A stretch of 19,045 nucleotides of DNA from Funneliformis mosseae (lineage: Eukaryota > Glomeromycota > Glomeromycetes > Glomerales > Glomeraceae), in NCBI GenBank assembly GCA_910592005.1, contig CAJVPP010001587.1, forward strand, positions 1 to 19,045, read 5' to 3'. Positions 1-8,649 of this stretch are shown here, piece after piece. The notes beneath the pieces are model-generated. The model did not search any database. It was not told the origin of the DNA and saw only the letters and a list, made by a program, of their open reading frames with translations. The first letter of the stretch is position 1. Each line of letters begins with the position of its first letter. A program made the translations under genes and the position numbers.

Positions 1-719
1 GTTAAGATCTATTAAAAAGCTTAGAAAAGAAGCTTTAAAATAACAGTTTGTCTCTTCAAAACAAACTAATCTTGATATATTTATTACTATAATAGAATAT
101 TAATTTGGAAGTTATGCAATAATATTTATAGTTTTTTTTTTTTTTTTACTTTTTATGAAATAAAATGACATTATAATCACAAGAAATTTTGATGTATTGA
201 CTAAATAACACTCCCATGATCGTGTTAAAATTTTGTTGACATTTTGTTGAAATTGTGTCAAGAAATCACATTGTTTTTTATTAATTTCAACCAATTTTTG
301 TTAAACTTGTGTTGAAATTGCTTATTGATTTATTTGCGAATAATTTTATAATGATTTTTTATTTATCACTAAGATGATGATTTGTTATTGTTAATCTACT
401 CTGATTGTCTAATGTATATATTTATTAATTTGCATAAGTTATTTTCTAATTTTTATAAATAATACAATATATTATTATTTTAACTTTTTGTTTTAATAAA
501 AATCAGAATTTTTGATCACGAAAAGTTCTTTTTGTATTATTTCAATTATGAGTTAAGAATTTCATAAAATATCAAATCAATAGATAAATTTAATTATAAA
601 GGGAAGTATTTTTTACCATCATATAATTTTTCACCTTTTGAAATTTAAATCAACCTTTAAATCACTTTAATTACTCCATTAAATTATATTTTTTACAAAC
701 ACAATAATAATTATAAGAA
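1..719. other. AT-rich intergenic stretch, no gene recognised
   Basis: No convincing coding region is seen on either strand. The stretch holds a run of about 18 T residues (about 130-148), small hairpins near 15-40 (AAAGCTT/AAGCTTT arms) and 45-68 (GTTTGT/ACAAAC arms), and a patch at 208-320 where the phrase TTTTGTTGA and variants recurs. Short open stretches such as that at 112-294 on the - strand are low in complexity and look like chance. It may be the upstream flank of the Myb-like relic, but I see no supported promoter. Confidence 0.5.
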
Positions 720-724
720 TCATT

Positions 725-1235
725 TGAAAAGATAATGAAATCAACTTATTAGTCGATGAAAGAAAGAGGAGAAACATAGAGTACCATATAAGATACAGAG
801 GCAATAAGACAGGGTTCTGGAGAAGTATAACTCGACGAATTAATCAAAGATTCAGTATGGCATATTCAATTCACCAATGTGAGTTAAAATGGAGGAATTT
901 AGTATAAGATTACAATGTAAGTAAATAAATGAATAACAATATAATGATAAATATAACTTAACAGTATAATTAATATCTTTTAAGATTTTTGTGATTATTG
1001 AAATAGAACGAGAAGAGGTGAGAGGTGGACCTATACTATGGAAAGATTATATGATCTCTTCAGAACTCGATTTTAGGATAGGCCAGGTAATAATTAAAAA
1101 CATTTAAATGATTTTTTAAATTTATATTAAATATATTTACTTTTTTAAAATCGAGACACACTCATAGGAGAAATCGTAATTTACCTATTACGAGACAAAT
1201 ATGAAATACAAGAAAAAGGCCTGCAAGGCAATAAA
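725..1235 (+). pseudogene. Broken Myb/SANT-like (trihelix-type) DNA-binding protein gene, three exons
   Basis: Exon 1 (725-916) reads as a helical, basic domain: a Trp position now TGA (725-727), KDNEINLLVDERKRRN, then TGFWRSITRRINQRF, then HQCELKWRNLV, a TAA where Gln is expected (905-907), and DYN. This spacing of Trp, acidic and basic residues is that of Myb/SANT-like domains. A GTAAGT donor at 917 and an AG at 983-984 give a 68-bp intron. Exon 2 (985-1086) contains YTMERLYDLFRTRF and DRP, with TGA and TAG at likely Trp codons. One extra T near 986-990 seems to shift the frame. A second intron (1087-1155) leaves a split codon that joins in phase to exon 3, which includes TLIGEIVIYLLRDKYEIQ and then runs into the pyrimidine tract. 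Base composition is richer in G+C than the flanks. Four stops and a shift make it a pseudogene. The family call is by pattern memory; DNA binding is inferred from the family. Confidence 0.62.
917..984 (+). other. Predicted GT-AG intron 1 of the Myb-like relic
   Basis: It has a consensus GTAAGT donor, an AT-rich body and a TTTTAAG acceptor, and is 68 bp long. It separates two stretches that both match the same domain type. The next intron (1087-1155, GTAATA to CGAG) is 69 bp and closes a split codon in phase, which supports both. Confidence 0.6.
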
Positions 1236-1720
1236 AATTTCAATTTTTTTTCTTATCGTTTATTTAATTCCGTGTTTTTTCATATTATTCATTTTTTTTC
1301 GTATCATATATTTAATTTCATTTTTTCTTTTTCATTTTTTCGTTTCATTTCATTTTTCTATTTTGTTTTATTTTCCTGTTTCGTTTCATTTTCCTAATTT
1401 TGTTTTTTTGTTTTGTTTCATTTTCCTAATTTCGTTTTATAGTTTTTTTTCATTTGTTTAATTTCATTTTTTTCATTTCATTTCATTTTCCTAATTTTGT
1501 TTTATAATTTCTTTTCGTTTATTTAATTTCATTTTTTCATCTCATCTCATTCACTTAATTTCATTTTATAGTATATTTTAGTTTCTTAATTTCATTATTT
1601 TGTCTCGTTTAGTTTTCTCTTCATTTCATTTTTATTTTTTATTTTATTTTATTTTTATTTTATTTATTTTATTTTATTTTTTATTTTTATTTATTTTAAA
1701 AAAATAAATTTTTTTAAAAA
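1235..1720. repeat. Pyrimidine-rich minisatellite / low-complexity tract
   Basis: The + strand is almost wholly T with C, built from variants of a phrase like TTTCATTTTCCTAATTT and TTCGTTTTATAG repeated imperfectly. It grades after about 1620 into (TTTTATT)n. Open frames across it encode only Phe, Ser, Ile and Leu strings and are artefacts of composition. It directly follows exon 3 of the Myb-like relic, so the original 3' end of that gene is missing or has been replaced. Confidence 0.8.
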
Positions 1721-1811
1721 AAATTTAAGTAAATTAATAAAACTGTTGTTTAATGATTAATAACATGAAAATATTTCTAAAAATAGTAAAATTATATTTG
1801 TATAATGAAAT

Positions 1812-1963
1812 CAGTAATCATCTACTATAACGAATAATTTGTTAACACTATAATGAATTATTCGTTATACATTTTGCATAATTCGTTATAGTGTTAATGA
1901 AGATTCTTATAATGAAGTCCTGATTGGCTAGATTAGCAACTTCGTTATATTGAAGTGTGACTG
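1812..1963. mobile_element. MITE with TATAACGAA-type inverted ends
   Basis: The left end starts CAGTAATCATC and the right end, read on the other strand, starts CAGTCACACTTC; both continue to an ACTATAACGAA/ATATAACGAA core. Inside is a near-perfect inverted repeat: 1842-1861 against 1878-1897, 20-bp arms with one mismatch and a 16-bp loop. The right end is followed by TA, the target of Tc1/mariner/pogo-type elements; the left flank is AT-rich but not a clean TA. There is no coding capacity. Ends of this CAGT...TATAACGAA style are familiar from pogo/mariner-related elements, which would supply transposase in trans (inference). Confidence 0.6.
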
Positions 1964-1965
1964 TA

Positions 1966-2296
1966 TGTAGTTTAAAAAGAGATTTCTTTATTGTAGAAAT
2001 TTGTATCCTTAGCAATCCTTAACCTTAGATTCTAAGTCTTAAACTCAAACTATTGAGTTATCACTATTATCTCTGCCCTTTTATAAAGACAAATTTCTAT
2101 CTTATTTATACAAAAATACAATTATAAGAAATTATTATCTAACACTAAACTATTTTATAACAATAAGATAAATATAAAGATAAATTATAATTTAACGATA
2201 ATACTAATATAATAAATAATAATAATAAAATATAAGAATAAAATAAATATAATAAAAATGTTAACTTAGTTAAAAATGCTAATGATATTAATAACA
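1966..2296 (-). repeat. Candidate 3' LTR of the Ty3/gypsy element
   Basis: On the - strand this starts TGTTATTAATATC, about 35 bp past the last coding codon of the element, and ends near CTACA, giving TG...CA ends. It holds a TATA box (TTTATAAAAGGGCAG, about 2073-2088) and an AATAAA signal (1987-1992) about 90 bp further on, the usual LTR order. No clear polypurine tract precedes it and the matching 5' LTR is absent, so the borders are guesses. Confidence 0.45.
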
Positions 2297-2330
2297 TTGA
2301 TCATTCATCAATATTTGTAATGCAGTAAGA

Positions 2331-2870
2331 TTAACTTCATATAGTATCAATTTTCTTCTCTAAATTTACAGCTCCTGCAAAAATTTCATAAGCTTTATCA
2401 ACCAAGTCTTTGAATTTCTGGGATTTAAGATTATAAATCATCCTGAGAGTTATTTTTCTAGTATGTCTGATTTGTGCGATTTTCAGAGTTTCAAAAAGAT
2501 AATAAGTTCTTTTTGAGACCTACCAATAGTATAAGGTTATTTGATTTCTAAATTGAGTTCGTTTAGCTGGACTTGAAGTTTCTGTCTCCATTACTTGTCC
2601 AAGATAAAATGCATTAGCTAAGGCTAATACTCTATTTTTTAACCTGATAGCTTGTAATAAAACTCTATAAATAGTTTTGACTTTTTACGCAGTTGAGTCA
2701 GTCTTTATATAAGGTGAAGAAATATTGGTATTTGTTAAGATGTTAACAGTCATTAAATCATCCTTAATTTCTTAAAATAAGATCGTCATATTGAAAAATT
2801 TTGAGAAATTTTCAAAGGGATTCGATTCTTTATATAACAATCTGAGGCTTTCAATTTTAACGATCATGAT
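2331..2870 (-). pseudogene. Extra C-terminal domain downstream of gypsy integrase, unknown function
   Basis: The frame of the integrase C-terminal barrel continues without a break into about 180 more codons. Visible phrases are IYRVLLQAIRLKNRVLALAN, AFYLGQVMETETSSP, KRTYYLFETLKIAQIRHTRK and FKDLVDKAYEIFAGAVN, ending with TGA AGT TAA (stop 2331-2333). Stops inside (for example YYW-TAG, and TAA before KVKTIYRV) fit Gln codons changed to TAA/TAG. The segment looks alpha-helical and has no zinc or chromodomain motif that I recognise. It may be a lineage-specific extension of Pol or a third ORF that has fused; function unknown. Confidence 0.6.
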
Positions 2871-4480
2871 AAGATTTTATTAGATTTCATTTATAGGTAT
2901 ACATAGCACTCTTCCATCTATTTCTCTTATCTTATATGATTTATTCATTAAAACTTAATAGATATAGTAGGGTCCTTTTAATTTTAGGTTTAGTTTATCA
3001 AACTATTGCTTATCTTTAGCCGTATTATAGTAAAGAACTTTATCTCTGATTTCAAATTGAAAAAGATGATTAATTTATCTATTATGACGATTCTTTGTTT
3101 TTGCTATGCTATTATAATATAATTTCTTGCAATTTTTCTAGTTTGAGGTAATTGATTAACCAAATCTTATAAATGTTTGGATAATATCACATTTTGATTG
3201 TCAAGATCGTCTAAGAATAATGTTGCATTTCTCCCATATATGAGATAAAAAGGGATATTTTAGTGATAGAGTATTTGCTTGTACAATATGTAAACAAAGT
3301 TAATGCAATTTGTAGATCCTAATTATTTAGATCTTGTACTGTTTTTGCTAAAAATTTACACAAGGTACAGTTAAAATGTTTCACTAAACCATTTGTTTGA
3401 GAGTGATAAAGTGTTAATAGTAGATGTTTGATTTTGAACTTATCCATCAATTCCTTGATCATTTGATTATTAAAATGGGTTCCTCTATCAGAAAGAATTT
3501 TTGCAAAACATCTGTGATGACAGACTATGTATTCATAAATAAATAAGGCGACCTGTTCTTCAGTAGCTTCAGGAACAGCTTTAGCTTTAAGCCACTTAAT
3601 AAAATAATCAACAGCTACTATGATATGTTTATTTTCATTTGATGTTATAGGTAAAGGTCCAATAAAGACTATACCAATTTGATAAAAGGGTACTTGGACT
3701 GGTATAGGATGTAGCTCTTCATGTTTCTTTGGTTTTCCTCTTCTTTGGCAGCTATCGTAAGAATAAACATATTCTCTAATATTTTCATATAATTGTGGCT
3801 AATAATAACATTCTTTAATTTTATCAAACATTATATTTACTGCAAAATGTTTAGCAGTTGGATCATTATGTATCATATAAAGTACAGCTTCCATTTTATG
3901 TAATTGAATAACTCTAAGAAGCTTTTGTCGAATATGTTTATATAAATAATTATTTTTAATTTCAAAATATTTAGATTGTTTAACTAATTTTGTTATTGAG
4001 TTGGTGTCAATTTGTCTGGTAAAATTTTATTTTGTAAATAATTAAAAAGATGATTATATTGTATTATATCTATTGTGAGCTATTTGTCACACTGCAAATA
4101 TTTTAGCTTTCACTCAAATAAATATATTTTAATAAATGTTGAGATAAATGAGAGATTAATGAGAGGATAGGAAAATAATATCTAACATTTCATAAAGTTG
4201 AGAGTATACATTTTCTTGTTAAACTAGAACTGATTTTTCCCACTATATATTATTAACTAGATAAGTTAGTTTTATATTAGGATGAATTTTCCCTCTTTAA
4301 TATCCTATAATATAATCATGAATAATTGTGCCATAAGGTAGATTCTTTTTGCATGCTTTACAATAGGTATGAATATGATGATTCTCGATATCACAGGCAA
4401 AAGTACATTGAGATCCTCCTTTAGTAATAAGTTGGTTAGCTATGATTGATTTAATTTTAATGTTTTCACGTTATATATCT
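2870..4480 (-). pseudogene. Integrase of the Ty3/gypsy element (inactive)
   Basis: Upstream is a Cys-rich patch (YCKACKKNLPYGTIIHDY). The zinc-binding region shows HNDPTAKHF, KECYY with TAG at the expected Trp, then YVYSYDSCQRRGK, where the first Cys of CxxC is Tyr (codon 3757-3759). The core shows IGPLPI preceded by Val where the first catalytic Asp belongs (3667-3669), an intact second Asp in LSDRGTHF (3487-3489), and TNGLVKHFN with Lys in place of the catalytic Glu (3379-3381). Spacing of the last two positions is 35 residues, the DD35E pattern. The C-terminal part has KGPYYIY and YKIREIDGRVL, typical of the gypsy integrase tail. The enzyme would have joined element ends into host DNA; two of three catalytic residues are gone. 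Confidence 0.88.
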
Positions 4481-4739
4481 TTTATTTCATCCTTTAGGCT
4501 TTTATATCCAACTACAGTAATTAAAGGTACATTAGAAAATTGCTAAAATAATTGTTCCTTAAACCATATTTCTTCATTATCTTTAGTAGAATTATATTTA
4601 GAAGAAATATGCCATTCGTCCTCTGATTCTTCAGCTTCAATAGTAGTTACCATGAAAACTTTATGTGTATTATCTTCATATTTTTGATCAGTATTAATTT
4701 GAGAAAGAGCATTAGCATTAGCATTTAGTTTCTAGGCCT

Positions 4740-5100
4740 TCAAAATCATATTGTTAGAGTTTCATAATCTATTATACTCTCCTTCCTTTGGGAATTTTGA
4801 TGTTTGTAACTATTTAAAAGCTGAATAGTCAGTAACAATAGTAAAAGGTTATGAGCTTAAATAATGGTGAAAATATCTCACAGCCCATACAACTGCAAGG
4901 CATTCTTGGTCAATTATTCCATACTTTTGTTCAGCTTTATTCATACTTCTGCTGGCATATGCTACTACACAATTGAGTCCATTTTCTAACTTTTGAGAGA
5001 AAACAGCTTCTAAACTATTTCCAGAAATATTAGTGTATAGAATAAATAGTTTATTAAAATTTATATACTGCAAAATGGGTGCAGTAATTAACTTTTCTTT
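4740..5100 (-). pseudogene. RNase H domain of the Ty3/gypsy element (inactive)
   Basis: The segment reads LYTNISGNSLEAVFSQ, then YASRSMNKAEQKYG, then DQECLAVVWAVRYF, then TDYSAFK followed by TAG at the usual Trp and LQ. In this family the first block is normally TDASG, so the first catalytic Asp is Asn here (codon 5029-5031); the Glu (in QECLAV) and the Asp of TDYS are kept. The role would be removal of the RNA strand after first-strand synthesis. It continues directly from the reverse transcriptase connection region. Confidence 0.88.
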
Positions 5101-5990
5101 TAAAATATCAAAAGCCTTTTATTAAGCATCTGTTCAAGAGAACGGTTTTTTCTTTTTCAACAATTGAGTTAAAGGTTTGGCAATTTTTAAAAATCCTAGA
5201 ACAAATCGTCAATAATATGAAAATAATCCTAGTGCAGGCCTTAAACTTGTTAAGTCAACTGGAATGGAAAAGCTTTTAACTTTATCAATTTTTGTAGGAT
5301 CAGATTGTAATCCATTCCTTTTAACCACATGTTCTAAGTACGTTATGTTAGGTAAACAAAAATGATACTTTTTAAGCTTAATCATTAAATTCGCTTGCTT
5401 TATTACTTGAAATACTTTTCTCAAATGTTGAATATGATTCTCATAAATTGTTGAGTAAATAATGATATCATCTAAATAGATAGCAATGAATTTATACAAG
5501 AATTCTTGAAAAATATGATTCATTAACCTTTGAAAGGTTACTGATGCATTCTTTAGTCTAAAGGGTATAACATTGAATTCGTACAAGCCAAATTGAGAAA
5601 TAAAAGCAGTTTTTTCCTTGACTTTTTCACTTATTTCTACCTGTCAATAGCTACTAATAAGGTCAAATGTAGAAAACTAATTTGCTTCTCTAAATTTCTC
5701 TAACAAATCGTTAATTCTCAGTAGAGGATATGCATTACTTTTAGAGATAGAGTTTAATTTTCTGTAATCAATGCAGATTTGTTTATCTCCAGTTTTCTTT
5801 GCTACTATAATTACAGAAGAAGCCCAAAGGTTTAATGACTTCCTAATAATTCCATTTTCTTCCATATGCTTGATTTCATTTTTGAGAAAATTAAGTTTTA
5901 CTGGATCCTTATACTTATAAGCTCCTGTGATAACTGGGTCATGATTATTAGTTAAAATATTATGTATTATCAAACTAGTTCATCCAATTT
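5100..5990 (-). pseudogene. Reverse transcriptase of the Ty3/gypsy element (broken)
   Basis: Fingers and palm are clear: EIKHMEENGIIRKS, SSVIIVAKKTGDKQICIDYR, KLNSISKSNAYPL, then STFDLISSY with TGA at Trp, GLYEFNVIPFRLKNASVTFQ, and the catalytic IAIYLDDIIIYS (YLDD at 5467-5478). The thumb/connection includes HVVKRNGL, SLRPALGLFSYY and KPLTQLL. The three catalytic Asp are present, but stops near 5207, 5630 and 5676 divide it into pieces. It would copy the element RNA into DNA. A usual gypsy 'MPFGL' block reads IPFRL here. Confidence 0.92.
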
Positions 5991-6194
5991 TTGTTTGACT
6001 TGAAGCACATATATTCTTGTAATTGTCAATTAATTTTGAAAGAATGTTTGTTGCTTGTCATCTAGAGGTCCAACTTAAAGGTCATCTTTAATTTTCTAAA
6101 TATTTTCTTTAGAAGTCTCAGCAAGAAATACTGCTGGATTAGGCTCAAATTCTTCTTTAAATGCAAGAGTTAAATAGACAGAATTTTCTTTATT

Positions 6195-6770
6195 CTAAGG
6201 ATTGTAGTCGAGAGGTAAAAGGGCAGTTTTCTCATCATATTCTTCTTGACTATCTGCCATATAAGCTTTAATTTTGCTAAGTTCTTTTTCCTCATAATCA
6301 TCCAAAACTTGTTCTAGTTTGTTATCTTGTTGATCTTGAGTAGTAGAATAACTAATAGGGGCTTTATTTGCACTAGAAGTTACAAGAACTGTGATTGTTT
6401 TTGCTAAATATCTCAATCTAATCTGATTGGTTCTAAAATCAAGGCTAATGTGAGTTTTTCTAAACCAATCTGTTTCTAAAAATAAAGTTTCATCTTGAGA
6501 GTCGATGACTTGCAAAAAGATAAGAATTAATAGGTTTTGAATAGCAATTTGAACCTTTTTAACTTGTCTTAATGCTCTAGTTCTTTCTCCATTAGCAGTA
6601 ATTACAACAGTATTAGATTATTCATCGATAGATAATCCTACTTTTTTCATTAATTTTCTAATGATAATGCTGATAGCAGTTCCAGAATCTAAGATAAAAA
6701 CTACAGGATTTTCTTTAATTCTGATATAACAATGAACAGCTGTAGATTTGTCTCCTTTTCTTTTTCATTT
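6195..6770 (-). pseudogene. Retropepsin-like aspartic protease and linker of the Ty3/gypsy element
   Basis: The segment VVFILDSGTAISIII carries the catalytic DSG triad (6681-6689), intact. It is followed by KLMKKVGLSIDE, a TAA, SNTVVITANGERTRALR, an ILIFLQVIDS strand, and FLETDWFRKTHISLDF, matching the retroviral-type protease fold up to the second glycine-rich strand. A linker with many acidic residues (QDNKLEQVLDDYEEKEL) leads toward RT. The frame differs from RT, so at least one shift lies between them. The protease would process the Gag-Pol polyprotein. Confidence 0.82.
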
Positions 6771-7725
6771 TCTTGATTAGCATAATTTGTTTCTTGGATT
6801 TTTAGTCTCCTCAACCCTTGAGTAAGATTACGTCTTTGATTTGGATATTATAAAAGTTGACCAATTTTTACAGAAGAAGGTATTTGCAATAAATCTTACA
6901 TAACATTATAAAGAGTCATCTGATCAATTTTAGATAGTCCTCATTTGACTTTCTTCTTTGGAGTAAAAGTAATAATTTGTGGGATTTCTACTTCCATAAA
7001 TTCATCAATAGGTTTTCTGCTTCTCAAGTTTAATTCTTTTCTAGATTCAGATTGTTTTTTCCTTTCCATTTTTAACTATCGAGCAGTTTTTCTAGTGATA
7101 TAAGATTTATTTTGTGGGAGAGCATAAACTTCTTCTTCTTCTACTTTTTCAAATTATTCTTCTTTACTATCAGTAAAAACTCCAACATAACTTGTTTTCC
7201 TTTTATCAGATTTTCTTCGATATACTGGTTTTTCAGATATACATTCCTTTAAATAATGTCCTTTTTCTTGATAACGATAACAAATAATATTCTTTTTATT
7301 CCAAGTTTTTGTATCCTAAACTTTTGTAAGATTTCTATCATCTTTTGGCTTTCTTCTTTCAGATTTGCCTTCAAGTTGTGCAGATAATGCATTAGAGAGA
7401 GTTGTATAGTTTAAAGATAATTGTTCTATTTGTTTGGTAAGATTATCAATAGCATTATTGCTTTTACTTAGTTAAGTTAGTACAGAGGATTACTATTTAT
7501 AGTATTAACTACTCTTGACTTGTTTAGCTGCGTCAATAACTTCATCTATATTTTTAGGATGAGTAAATGCTATGAGAGGGATGATATTCTTTCTTAATTC
7601 ATTAAGAAAAAGTCTCACAATATATTTATCTGGTAAGACATTAGAAGAGTCGATTTTCTTTAGCAATCTTTTAAATTTTTCTGCATAAAAATCTACTTTT
7701 TCATAAGATCCTTGATAAAGTGTAT
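6770..7725 (-). pseudogene. Gag (capsid and nucleocapsid) of the Ty3/gypsy element, N-terminus missing
   Basis: The upstream part reads YEKVDFYAEKFKRLLKKID, VLPDKYIVRLFLNELRKNI and THPKNIDEVIDAAKQVKSS, the helical pattern of retrotransposon Gag capsid. A zinc knuckle follows at 7241-7282: CYRYQEKGHYLKEC has CX2CX4HX4C spacing, but the second Cys is Tyr (TGT to TAT). Downstream, basic and acidic stretches and KIDQMTLYNVM lead to the protease. The coding begins abruptly at 7725 at the edge of an opposite-strand LTR, so the first part of Gag is lost. Stops occur at several Gln/Trp positions. Confidence 0.8.
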
Positions 7726-7965
7726 TGTTACATAAAAGAAGACATGGATGATAATGATCTAAAGGATGACGTCGATCTCCAAGAAATCATATATATCTTC
7801 TATATCATCTATGTCGTCTATAGCATATATTTCTTTTATACAATATATTTCTTCTATTTATTTTATCTTATTTATCTCATATATTTATTATATTTTATTT
7901 ATTTTATATATTTTATTTATTATATTTATTTCTTTTATATTTTCGATAACTTTATATTTTTCATT

Positions 7966-7979
7966 TTATATAAATAGAG
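7966..7979 (+). promoter_or_regulatory. TATA box of the + strand LTR
   Basis: TATATAAATAGAGG sits at the end of the low-complexity upstream part, about 130 bp before AATAAA at 8108-8113. This matches the U3/R/U5 arrangement of LTR promoters. Confidence 0.5.
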
Positions 7980-8107
7980 GACAATTTCCTTTAGCTTAGC
8001 AGTGTGTCTGACATATAGTTTTATATAATAGTTTAGTTTAATCCCTTTAACATAATTGTATAGTACAGAGCGCCGACTGAGGCAGTACTCCATTGTTATA
8101 GTTATTA

Positions 8108-8113
8108 AATAAA
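8108..8113 (+). terminator. Poly(A) signal AATAAA in the + strand LTR
   Basis: It is a canonical hexamer in the expected place between TATA box and LTR end. The hexamer is common in AT-rich DNA, so support comes from position only. Confidence 0.4.
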
Positions 8114-8229
8114 CTGTTAATTTACTGACACTCTTCTAAATCTAAATATCAAATTAAACCTTCTGTTTACCACCCATAAATATTACTTCGCTTACCACTC
8201 ATAAGCATCTTAAAGAACTAACCGTAACA

Positions 8230-8447
8230 CTATTTTTGATAAATTTGGTAATAATAAACTTTTTTTTTTTAATATTTATCTAAATCCAATTCTCCTTTTT
8301 CAATTACTTCTTCTAATCTTTATAAATACTTTATGGTTTGAAATTTAATTAAATGGTATATATTTGTATTAAATTAGCCATTATCATTATTAAACAAAAA
8401 ATTATTTATGATTGTGATCAGTCAATCATATTTTTGTAAAATATGTA
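8230..8447. other. Short AT-rich stretch between LTR and MITE
   Basis: No gene is recognised. On the - strand 8235-8345 can be read as a short helical peptide (RLEEVIEKGELDLDKY) with Gln-type stops. That might be a remnant of the missing Gag start or unrelated sequence; I cannot tell. Confidence 0.3.
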
Positions 8448-8559
8448 TAATTAACCCTCTCTAAATATACTCTTTTTAAATGCACAATCTCTTTAAATAC
8501 ACATTTTTTAAAATTTTCACTATAGTCCTAAGGGGATGCATTTAGAGAGGATTGACTAT
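8448..8559. mobile_element. Second MITE, TIR of AGTCAATCCTCTCTAAATGCA type
   Basis: The right end read on the - strand gives TATAGTCAATCCTCTCTAAA. The left end (8446 on) gives TATAATTAACCCTCTCTAAA, so about 17 of 20 positions match, the differences being transitions. Both ends abut TA. Inside, the phrase TCTCTTTAAATACAC recurs three times at about 18-20 bp spacing (from about 8457, 8471 and 8488). There is no coding capacity. It probably depends on a Tc1/mariner-type transposase. Confidence 0.6.
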
Positions 8560-8649
8560 ATATACATATTTTATGTAATTTTTTATAAAATATTTAATAT
8601 ATAATATATGTAAAAAATTCTTAAAATATGTACATATATTTGTATCACA

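Larger units (their letters stand above)
1966..7725 (-). mobile_element. Decayed Ty3/gypsy LTR retrotransposon, 5'-truncated
   Basis: Read on the - strand the order is gag with zinc knuckle, aspartic protease, reverse transcriptase, RNase H, integrase, then an extra domain and a candidate 3' LTR. Integrase after RT/RNase H defines the Ty3/gypsy group. The 5' LTR, primer-binding site and gag start are missing: gag stops at 7725, where an LTR in the other orientation begins. Dozens of in-frame stops, several frameshifts (protease, RT and the last domain lie in different frames) and lost catalytic residues mean it is dead. Most stops sit at Gln or Trp positions. Confidence 0.9.
7726..8229 (+). 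repeat. Solo-type LTR in + orientation
   Basis: It is bounded by TGTTAC (7726-7731) and GTAACA (8224-8229), a perfect 6-bp terminal inverted repeat with TG...CA ends, about 504 bp. It holds a TATA box (TATATAAATAGAGG, about 7966-7979) and AATAAA (8108-8113) about 130 bp later in the same orientation. A more G+C-rich stretch (GAGCGCCGACTGAGGC, 8069-8084) inside a GTAC...GTAC hairpin lies between them. The 5' half is a TTTCTTCTATATT-like low-complexity tract whose open frames are spurious. No internal region or second LTR is adjacent and no clean target duplication is seen (TGTAT before, CTATT after). It probably belongs to a different family from the gypsy element it abuts. Confidence 0.65.

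Noticed and set aside
112..294. A 60-codon - strand open frame.
   Set aside because: It includes a poly-Lys end from a T run and has no recognisable motif or conserved context.
1201..1461. An 86-codon + strand open frame rich in Phe and Ile that could pass for a membrane protein.
   Set aside because: It lies in the pyrimidine minisatellite and in a different frame from the Myb-like exon 3. Hydrophobicity follows from T-rich codons.
7720..7999. Overlapping + strand open frames of 77-85 codons.
   Set aside because: They consist almost only of Ile, Tyr, Phe and Ser from a TTTATTTC-like tract inside the LTR, so they are composition artefacts.
1966..8229. The two LTR-like sequences as a pair bounding one retrotransposon.
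   Set aside because: They are in opposite orientation, differ in length (331 and 504 bp) and show no shared sequence around the TATA box or poly(A) signal.
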